From: Coprococcus eutactus
GTDB taxonomy: Bacteria > Bacillota > Clostridia > Lachnospirales > Lachnospiraceae
Assembly: GCF_001404675.1 (NCBI RefSeq)
Contig: NZ_CYXU01000001.1
Coordinates: 248,001-312,000, forward strand
DNA length: 64,000 nt
Direction of reading: 5' to 3'
The position numbers and the translations under genes are program-made. Shown here piece by piece: positions 37,355 through 43,876 of this stretch; positions within the stretch are counted from its first letter, which is position 1; each line of letters starts with the position of its first letter. Under the pieces are notes generated by a model. The model ran no database searches, was not told the DNA's origin, and saw only the letters and a list, made by a program, of their open reading frames with translations.

Positions 37355-38563
37355 ATGGCAGTATTTAATTACAAGGTTGTTGACAGAGATGGTAAGAATA
37401 AAAAAGGTACCATCGAGGCCCCTAACAGAGACGGTGCTGAGAAGAAGCTGAAGTCAGAAGGCTACTCGATCATGAGTCTGACGGAGCAGAGCAGCCCGCT
37501 CGGGGGTATAGGATTTAAGAAGAAGGTCAAGTCAAGAGACCTGGGTGTATTCTGTAAACAGTTCTCGGCGGTCATCAAGGCCGGTGTTACCATCATATCC
37601 GCACTGGAGCTGATGGGGGATCAGATTGAGAACAAGACACTGAGAAAGGCCATAGCAGATGCGCGTACATATGTAGAGAAAGGTGGAACTCTGGCGGATG
37701 CGCTCAGAGTTAACCCGGATGTATTCCCGCCTATCATGATCAACATGGTGTCGGCTGGTGAGATGTCTGGTAATCTTGAGATTTGCTTGGACAGACTGGT
37801 AGAGCATTTCGAGAAGGACAATGCATTGTCATCCAAGATCAAGGGTGCCATGACATATCCTATAGTAGTTCTCTGTGTTATGGTTATAGTTATCATAGTA
37901 GTGTTGGTAGCGGTTATACCAAACTTCTCAAGTATGTTTGAAGAGATGGGAACTCAGCTTCCACTCGCAACTCGTATGATGATGGCGGCGGCAGATTTCG
38001 TTATGTATAAGTGGTGGCTGCTCATAATCATAGTGGCAGCTATAGTGTTCGGTGTTAAGTTCTTCAAGAAGACACCGTTTGGCGAACAGCTCTTTGCGAA
38101 CATAGGACTTAAGGCTCCAATATTCGGAAATCTGAATGTTAAGACAGCCTGTGCAAGATTTGCAAGAACCATGAGTACATTGATGGCGTCAGGTATATCG
38201 ATGATAGATGCTGTTGAGCAGGTTGCAAAGATGATGGATAACAAGATTATCAGAGACGGCCTGATGGATGCTAAGGTTCAGGTGTCCAAGGGTGTACCGC
38301 TTTCAAAACCACTTAAGGATATGACGATGCTTCCACCGATGCTCTCAGCCATGACAAAGATTGGTGAGGAGACAGGAGATATAGAGGAGATGCTCAGCAA
38401 GGTTGCTGACTACTATGACGAAGAAGTTGAGGCGGCAACAAATGCGCTTACAGCAGCTATGGAACCTATGATTATGGTTCTTCTTGCAGGTGTTGTTGGC
38501 ATGATAGTTGCAGCGGTATATGGACCTATCATGAGTATGTACGATGCTATGGATAATGTATAA
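37355..38563 (+). CDS. pilC: Type IV pilus inner-membrane platform protein PilC
   Basis: A 402-aa polytopic protein with two T2SSF domains. The first is at about residues 65-190 (KSRDLGVFCKQFSAVIKAGVTI) and the second at about 265-390 (CARFARTMSTLMASGISMIDAVE). Three membrane helices lie around 170-190, 220-240 and 370-395. It couples the PilB/PilT motors to pilin polymerisation. The N-terminus FNYKVVDRDGKNKKGTIEAPNR is the usual PilC/GspF start. The GGAGGAG site lies 8 bases before the ATG. Confidence 0.95.
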   Translation: MAVFNYKVVDRDGKNKKGTIEAPNRDGAEKKLKSEGYSIMSLTEQSSPLGGIGFKKKVKSRDLGVFCKQFSAVIKAGVTIISALELMGDQIENKTLRKAIADARTYVEKGGTLADALRVNPDVFPPIMINMVSAGEMSGNLEICLDRLVEHFEKDNALSSKIKGAMTYPIVVLCVMVIVIIVVLVAVIPNFSSMFEEMGTQLPLATRMMMAAADFVMYKWWLLIIIVAAIVFGVKFFKKTPFGEQLFANIGLKAPIFGNLNVKTACARFARTMSTLMASGISMIDAVEQVAKMMDNKIIRDGLMDAKVQVSKGVPLSKPLKDMTMLPPMLSAMTKIGEETGDIEEMLSKVADYYDEEVEAATNALTAAMEPMIMVLLAGVVGMIVAAVYGPIMSMYDAMDNV

Positions 38564-38580
38564 ACAAAAGAGGAAATTAG

Positions 38581-38997
38581 ATGAATAGAAATAAAGGCTT
38601 TTCACTGGTGGAGCTTATCATAGTCATAGCTATCATGGCTATTCTCGCCGGAGCACTTGCACCGGCGCTCATAAAGTACATAGCAAAGTCAAGAAGATCG
38701 ACCGATGTGTCGAACGCCCAGACTATAGCGACGGCAGTCGCCAATGCCTTATCGGTAGAGAAGGCATATGATGATGCCACACCTGGTGATTACCCGGTGA
38801 ATACCGATGGCACACAGCTTGGCACATCGAATGCGTTCACATCAGAAGTCACAAGTCAGCTTGGGACAAGTACATTCAAGCCAAAGTATGACAAGGACAA
38901 GCAGTTCACTATCACAGTCAATAGTGATAAGGCTACATTCACCGTAAAGGTGGACAGCTCAGAGCTGTATCCGGATGTGTGTGATGCTTACAAGTAA
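38581..38997 (+). CDS. Type IV pilin, first tandem copy
   Basis: A 138-aa prepilin with a short basic leader (MNRNKG). Cleavage before Phe is expected, with Glu5 in FSLVELIIVIAIMAILAGALAPALIKYIAKS. The globular domain is small, with one cysteine near the end (YPDVCDAYK). It starts 18 bases after pilC with GAGG as ribosome site. The first 55 residues are nearly identical to the next pilin, but the codons differ and are less biased. This suggests lower expression, so it may be a minor or alternative major pilin. Confidence 0.92.
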   Translation: MNRNKGFSLVELIIVIAIMAILAGALAPALIKYIAKSRRSTDVSNAQTIATAVANALSVEKAYDDATPGDYPVNTDGTQLGTSNAFTSEVTSQLGTSTFKPKYDKDKQFTITVNSDKATFTVKVDSSELYPDVCDAYK

Positions 38998-39021
38998 CAT
39001 ACGTCTGGTAGCTATTTGATA

Positions 39022-39044
39022 TATCATGTATGACCTGCATGATA
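39022..39044 (+). other. Inverted repeat between the two pilin genes
   Basis: TATCATG (39022-39028) and CATGATA (39038-39044) form a perfect 7-bp stem with a 9-base loop. It may shape mRNA stability or partial termination. Confidence 0.4.
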
Positions 39045-39056
39045 ACTAAAAAGGTT

Positions 39057-39084
39057 AAACCCGGTAGAACGAGGATGCCGGTTT
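39057..39084 (+). other. Second hairpin before the second pilin
   Basis: AAACCCGG (39057-39064) pairs with CCGGTTT (39078-39084) around one bulged C. No long T-run follows, so strong termination is not expected. Confidence 0.35.
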
Positions 39085-39142
39085 GATATAGTGCAAAGCA
39101 CATAACAACACACAATAAACAACTAAAAAGGAGAGTAATATT

Positions 39143-39568
39143 ATGAAGAAAAACAACAAAGGTTTCTCATTAGTAGAGTTAATTATCGTTATTGCTATCA
39201 TGGCAATCCTTGCTGGAGCTCTTGCACCGGCACTTATCAAGTACATCGCTAAGTCAAGAAGATCAACAGATGTATCAAATGCACAGACAATCGCAACAGC
39301 AGTTACAAACGCACTTTCAGTAGAGGCAGCTTACGATGCAGCAGAAGCTGGTGATTATACATTATCAACAACAAAGCCTGTTGCAGTAAATGGAACTGGC
39401 GCTGCATTTACAAGCGAGGTTGTATCACAGCTTGGTTCAGCTGCATACAAGCCAAAGTATGATAAGGATCAGTCATTTATGTTTACACTTAGCTCAGATA
39501 AGTCTACTTTCACTGTAACAGTTAATGGTTCAGAGCTTTATCCAGATGTATGTGCAGAATACAAGTAA
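39143..39568 (+). CDS. Type IV pilin, second tandem copy, probable major pilin
   Basis: A 141-aa prepilin with leader MKKNNKG and mature FSLVELIIVIAIMAILAGAL, with Glu5 present. The globular domain ends with one cysteine (YPDVCAEYK). It has a strong AAAAAGGAGAG ribosome site and a highly biased codon set like that of dnaK and efp (GTA, GCA, ACA and AAG preferred). That suggests very high expression and a role as the main pilus subunit. Two hairpins separate it from the first pilin and a terminator-like hairpin lies 160 bases after it. Confidence 0.93.
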   Translation: MKKNNKGFSLVELIIVIAIMAILAGALAPALIKYIAKSRRSTDVSNAQTIATAVTNALSVEAAYDAAEAGDYTLSTTKPVAVNGTGAAFTSEVVSQLGSAAYKPKYDKDQSFMFTLSSDKSTFTVTVNGSELYPDVCAEYK

Positions 39569-39727
39569 GATTCTGACAGACTTGTGTAAACTTACGGATT
39601 GTTCATGAGAACATGATTGATGTTACATAAGTGTAGCACAGACGGTGATTATACCTGTTGCAACCTCGTACAGGCAGTGAGTGTGATCATCGTCAGGTGC
39701 TGACACATTATCTACTATTTATATTTA

Positions 39728-39756
39728 TAGTAGCTGGGGATTTTCCCCGGTTGCTA
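39728..39756 (+). terminator. Terminator-like hairpin after the pilins
   Basis: A 12-bp stem with wobble pairs: TAGTAGCTGGGG (39728-39739) pairs with CCCCGGTTGCTA (39745-39756) around a 5-base loop. It is followed by TATATCTTTA rather than a pure T-run, so read-through is likely. Confidence 0.6.
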
Positions 39757-39860
39757 TATCTTTACACAGAGCTGAATATGAAGGAAAGAATGTTATATAG
39801 AGTGTTATATAGTCTGATCCTTTATACTCACTCTTTCTTTGCAGTCAGCGGTTTTTTGTA

Positions 39861-39878
39861 TATGTGACATGTCACATA
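39861..39878. promoter_or_regulatory. 18-bp perfect palindrome, candidate operator
   Basis: TATGTGACATGTCACATA is identical to its reverse complement. It resembles CRP/FNR-type half-sites (TGTGA...TCACA) but with a 4-base centre rather than 6. It lies 251 bases before pilMN. The binding protein is unknown. Confidence 0.5.
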
Positions 39879-39909
39879 GCATGACTTATGGCGGCAACTG
39901 GCTTACCTA

Positions 39910-40071
39910 GGTAGAGCTGGTACTTATTTTTCAGTGAGTTTCTTCTATATAAAAGGGTCATTATGTGGATGAGATGAGCTATTAAAAGGGTGACAGAATG
40001 TTGACCTTTATCCGGAAAGCACTTATCCGGAACAATTATATGAATGGGGTGAACAGCGGTAAGCTGGTACT
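39910..40071 (+). repeat. Direct repeat pair GGTA(G)AGCTGGTACT upstream of pilMN
   Basis: GGTAGAGCTGGTACT at 39910-39924 and GGTAAGCTGGTACT at 40058-40071 differ by one inserted base. They share the 10-mer AGCTGGTACT. Confidence 0.5.
40008..40032 (+). repeat. Direct repeat TTATCCGGAA, 15-bp period
   Basis: TTATCCGGAA at 40008-40017 and 40023-40032, each with a palindromic TCCGGA core, about 100 bases before pilMN. Possible tandem regulator sites. Confidence 0.45.
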
Positions 40072-40128
40072 CAAAGCAATGTGGAATTTTCCATACAAAA
40101 CTACTGATTAGCGAGGGAGGCTATAAAA

Positions 40129-41742
40129 ATGGCGAGTAATAATAAAGTCTTAACAATCGACATTACAAATGAAAGTATTACTATCGTTGAAGTTACACCT
40201 TCAAACAAGAAGCAGTCAACGATACACAACGCTATCATCTTCGAGACACCGGAAGATGCCTATGAGGATGGCGTGATCAGAGACAAAGAGAGAATAGCAG
40301 AGGCAATCAAGTCTCAGCTCTCAGCAAATGGAATAACAAACAAGAACGCGATATTCGTTCTTACCTCTACAAAGATCATTAACAGAGAGGTTCTTGTACC
40401 TTTCGTTAAGGAGAACAAAATTAAAGGAATTATTAATGCGAACTCATCAGAGTATTTCCCTGTTAATATAGAGGATTACGTAGTGTCTCATACAGTTCTT
40501 GAGACAGTTACTGATGAAGAGAATAACAAGCAGCTCAGAGTTCTTGCAGTCGCTGCACCAGAGAACATGGTAAGATCATACTATGATCTCGCAGCTATGG
40601 CTGGACTGAAAGTAGTAGCACTTGATTATATTGGTAATGCAATGCTTCAGTTGATCAAGACTCAGACAACAGAGGCAATGACAACTATGGTAATCCAGTT
40701 GGGCAGTGAATCAACAGTGCTCAACATCGTAAAAGGAGATACACTTCTCCTTCAGAGAACAGTTCCATACGGAACAAATGTTGTTGTGAATGAAGTTATG
40801 GATGCGAAGGGCGTGGATGCAACAACAGCCATGACATTACTTCAGAATGAAAGACTTCTCACGGTAGATTTCGACGACAACGCAATAACAGGAGCGTTCA
40901 GATATCTCATCAACAACATCGGTCGAGTTATGGACTTCTTCACATCAAAGAATCCTGATAAGCCTATTGATGATGTATTCCTCACAGGTGATGGAGCCCT
41001 TATCAAGGGAATCGACGGCTTGTTCAAGGTTCAGCTCAATGTATCAACCAGAGTAATGGATACATTGTATAACATCAAATTTGACCCAAAGATTGATCTT
41101 AAGATTTATAATCCTGTATATCTCATGGTTCCTATCGGAGCTGCCTTTGACCCTATGGGCTTCGAGCTTGGTGAGACTGGCAGCAAGGGCGGTGCAAGCA
41201 GTGTTGACACAACACCACTGGTTATAGCATTTATCATCATAGCAGTCATAGTTGCAGGTGGTGTTACAGCGTACTCGTTCATAGCTAAGAACAAGGCTCA
41301 GTCAAAGCTTGACCAGGTGAACAGAGATATTGATTCTATCAAGGATATAGAGCAGATCGTACAGGACTATGAGGATGCAGAGTCTGTATACATGGATGCT
41401 CAGAATATGTACAGCTACACAGAGAACCTCAATGAGAATGTTGGAACACTTATTGCGGAGCTTGAGGACAAGATGCCAAAGGGAATCAGTCTTACAGCGT
41501 TTGATTCATCTTCAACAGAGGTTAGTTTCACAGGTAACACGAAGTCGTACGAGGATATAGCTGCATTTGCAATAAACCTCAAGGATATAGAGTGCATAGA
41601 CAATTCATTCGTTCAGTCTGTCACTGAGAATGTGGATAAGCAGAGCGGGGATACAACATACGACTTTACAGTTACATGTATCTACAAGGATGTAAATGCA
41701 GATGACACCGAGACTTCAACAGATGAAGTATCAGTTAATTAA
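40129..41742 (+). CDS. Fused PilM-PilN pilus assembly protein
   Basis: A 537-aa protein. Residues 1-345 have the actin-like PilM pattern: VLTIDITNESITIVEV (first phosphate loop), QLGSESTVLNIVKGD, and a VFLTGDGALIKGI adenosine segment. A hydrophobic helix (about residues 364-388) follows. Then come a coiled-coil stretch and a ferredoxin-like PilN-type domain (LIAELEDKMPKGISLTAFDS onward). PilM and PilN are usually separate proteins that bind each other; here they form one chain, with a cytoplasmic PilM and an extracytoplasmic PilN part. pilO follows at 12 bases. Confidence 0.85.
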   Translation: MASNNKVLTIDITNESITIVEVTPSNKKQSTIHNAIIFETPEDAYEDGVIRDKERIAEAIKSQLSANGITNKNAIFVLTSTKIINREVLVPFVKENKIKGIINANSSEYFPVNIEDYVVSHTVLETVTDEENNKQLRVLAVAAPENMVRSYYDLAAMAGLKVVALDYIGNAMLQLIKTQTTEAMTTMVIQLGSESTVLNIVKGDTLLLQRTVPYGTNVVVNEVMDAKGVDATTAMTLLQNERLLTVDFDDNAITGAFRYLINNIGRVMDFFTSKNPDKPIDDVFLTGDGALIKGIDGLFKVQLNVSTRVMDTLYNIKFDPKIDLKIYNPVYLMVPIGAAFDPMGFELGETGSKGGASSVDTTPLVIAFIIIAVIVAGGVTAYSFIAKNKAQSKLDQVNRDIDSIKDIEQIVQDYEDAESVYMDAQNMYSYTENLNENVGTLIAELEDKMPKGISLTAFDSSSTEVSFTGNTKSYEDIAAFAINLKDIECIDNSFVQSVTENVDKQSGDTTYDFTVTCIYKDVNADDTETSTDEVSVN

Positions 41743-41754
41743 GGAGGGACTATC

Positions 41755-42519
41755 ATGGATTCAATCACAAAGGGCCAGAGAAATCTATTATTATTCATAT
41801 TGGGAATTGCTATCTTAGTGCTTCCTATAAGATTCCTTGCCATGAGCAATTTTGATGACAAGAAGAGTATTGAAAGTCAGTACAACGAGAGACAGACATA
41901 TTATAACAGCCTGCTTGAGAAGGATGCGAACAGACAGCAGTACATAGCTGACACTGAGAAGTACAAGGCAGACTATGAGGCTGTTCTTGCAGAATTTCCA
42001 TCAGAGCTGTATCAGGATAACACAATCATGTATTTACAGGGTGTAAAGGATAAGTATAAGTTCAACTTTCCTAGTGTAACAATGGGTGAGGAGACACTTT
42101 TCTATACACTTGGCGCAGGCGCTGTGGGCGACGTTACCGTTGCTGATAATTCAAGTGCTTCAACAGATGCAGCAGCATCTGACGTGACTATAGATGATTC
42201 AGCAGCTACAGCATCAGGTTACAACTGCTATTCAGCATCATTCCCTGTCACATACGAGGGAGACTACAAGGATATCAAGGATGTCATCGACTACATCAAG
42301 AATGGTGATTACAGAATGACTCTTGACGATGTCACTATAGCATTCAACGAACAGACAGGAAAGTATGAGGGAGATATGACTATAACCTCATATGCAGTAA
42401 ACGGTGATGACAGAACTACAGATCACGCAGATGTGAATGTACAGACAGGTACAAACAACATCTTTGGAAACCCAACAGTAAAGTCTACTACGACTACGAC
42501 CACAACAACAGCCCAGTAG
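41755..42519 (+). CDS. PilO-like pilus assembly protein
   Basis: A 254-aa bitopic membrane protein with one N-terminal helix (about residues 11-28) and a coiled coil of charged residues (about 35-85). A ferredoxin-like domain follows with SFPVTYEGDYKDIKDVIDYIKNG, the usual PilO core pattern. The tail is Thr-rich. It likely pairs with the PilN part of the upstream fusion to form the alignment complex around PilC. Sequence identity of PilO proteins is low, so position directly after pilMN is the main support. Confidence 0.78.
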   Translation: MDSITKGQRNLLLFILGIAILVLPIRFLAMSNFDDKKSIESQYNERQTYYNSLLEKDANRQQYIADTEKYKADYEAVLAEFPSELYQDNTIMYLQGVKDKYKFNFPSVTMGEETLFYTLGAGAVGDVTVADNSSASTDAAASDVTIDDSAATASGYNCYSASFPVTYEGDYKDIKDVIDYIKNGDYRMTLDDVTIAFNEQTGKYEGDMTITSYAVNGDDRTTDHADVNVQTGTNNIFGNPTVKSTTTTTTTTAQ

Positions 42520-42550
42520 ATGCATACACTTAAATGGAGTGAACAAATAA

Positions 42551-43873
42551 ATGGTTAAATCAAACAATAAAGGATTTAGTTTAGTAGAGATTATAATCGC
42601 TGCTGCCATATTTGCCATTCTGATCTATCCGATAACCAATGCATTGATCACAGCCACGAAGACGGGTACTACATCGACGAAGAAGCAGTATGCAGTCGAG
42701 AAGGCTGAGGAGATCATGGAGATCTTTAAGACCGCTGATCTGTCAGGAAATGTGAATATTCCTGATGGCAATGGAACAAAGACATATTCCTTTACAAAGG
42801 GAACACCATCGGGAAAGTCTATTACATTGCCGAATTCTAAAACGGCGGAATATTCGGACACAACCTATACCTGCAACGATGTATCCATAGGAAAATCTTA
42901 TGAGACCTACACCTGTCAGGTGGATGTGAATGATGCGGCATATCAGGTTCTTAAGAATGGATATGTGCTTGCAGGTCTTGATGGTGGTGCGACATTCAAG
43001 AGCGATGAAAGTGGCGCCATACAGACTAATGCTACGGAATCGGGAACTATCAGAAATCTGGACAGCAAACAGTCGGCTATCATTATAGGTGCCACCTATA
43101 ATGTAGCCGCAACAGGCAGCAATCTTGATAATCTCGCATATCAGTATTTCCTGGATGCGAAGCTTGACGTGCTGAGAAAGTATGATGTGCAGTACAACCA
43201 TTATCTTTCCGGTGGTGGAACATTCGATGAGGATCATTTCCAGAAGAATACCAAGATCAAGATATCAAAGCTGGGATCCACATATACAGTTGAGTGTTAT
43301 GTGGAATACACAGATTATACAACGGTCTCAGTTATCAGATCACAGTATGAGAGCTCAGGCAAAAATGTATACAAGCCTACCACCTTATATGGTGATGGAA
43401 TAGTATACAAGCAGGAGTTTACGAATGGTCTGCCACCTGTGTATCTTCTCTATGTTCCGGCGATATACAATGGTTCATACTGTACGACAGATACCATAAC
43501 GGTGGATAATTCAGGAATATCTGAGAAGGCGGATGTGTATGTATTCGAGACGACAGCAGAGCTCAGCGATACATACAAGAAGATCATACGTGAGCAGTTC
43601 AATGTGGCGAACGTTGATGATCTTACATATACGAATGCAGGAAAGAACACCAAGATGTCAGATGTCAAGGTGAGACTTAAGCTGGCAGCGGGAGCAAAGT
43701 CGTCAGATCTTAATGTATATGCCAACTTTGATTTTGACAATGTTAATTCTGACTATCCTGTAGCTCGTTTGACAGAGGATCAGAGTGACAGTGTATATAT
43801 GTACGATATAACAGTTACTTTGACAGATAGTAAAGGAAACAAGACGACGGTTACTGGAACAAGGGGGAAGTAA
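42551..43873 (+). CDS. Minor prepilin, PilV-like, large
   Basis: A 440-aa prepilin with leader MVKSNNKG and mature FSLVEIIIAAAIFAILIYPITNAL, with Glu5 present. The globular region is unusually large for a minor pilin (most are 120-200 aa) and shows no recognised catalytic motif. The AAEKAEEIMEIFKTADL-like segment after the N-terminal helix is typical of the PilV/GspI group. It starts the minor-pilin cluster, 31 bases after pilO. It may form part of the priming tip complex. Confidence 0.82.
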   Translation: MVKSNNKGFSLVEIIIAAAIFAILIYPITNALITATKTGTTSTKKQYAVEKAEEIMEIFKTADLSGNVNIPDGNGTKTYSFTKGTPSGKSITLPNSKTAEYSDTTYTCNDVSIGKSYETYTCQVDVNDAAYQVLKNGYVLAGLDGGATFKSDESGAIQTNATESGTIRNLDSKQSAIIIGATYNVAATGSNLDNLAYQYFLDAKLDVLRKYDVQYNHYLSGGGTFDEDHFQKNTKIKISKLGSTYTVECYVEYTDYTTVSVIRSQYESSGKNVYKPTTLYGDGIVYKQEFTNGLPPVYLLYVPAIYNGSYCTTDTITVDNSGISEKADVYVFETTAELSDTYKKIIREQFNVANVDDLTYTNAGKNTKMSDVKVRLKLAAGAKSSDLNVYANFDFDNVNSDYPVARLTEDQSDSVYMYDITVTLTDSKGNKTTVTGTRGK

Positions 43874-43876
43874 CAG

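Larger units (their letters stand above)
39569..40128 (+). other. 560-base non-coding region between pilins and pilMN
   Basis: I find no convincing gene here; the longest open frame (69 codons) lacks a ribosome site and resembles no protein. The region holds a terminator-like hairpin, an 18-bp perfect palindrome, a 10-bp palindrome TACCTAGGTA (39904-39913) and two direct-repeat pairs. It then runs into the GAGGGAGG site of pilMN. It probably separates pilin mRNA from the assembly genes and carries their regulation. Confidence 0.6.

Noticed and set aside
39658-39867. 69-codon frame in the gap between the pilins and pilMN
   Set aside because: No ribosome site, it overlaps the terminator-like hairpin and the palindrome, and the translation looks random.
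40026-40115. Resemblance to a c-di-GMP-II riboswitch (GGAACAA, TGAATGGG stretch)
   Set aside because: The conserved pairing segments of that class (GGGCAC and the later pairing strand) are not found, and the match is limited to short A/G-rich words.
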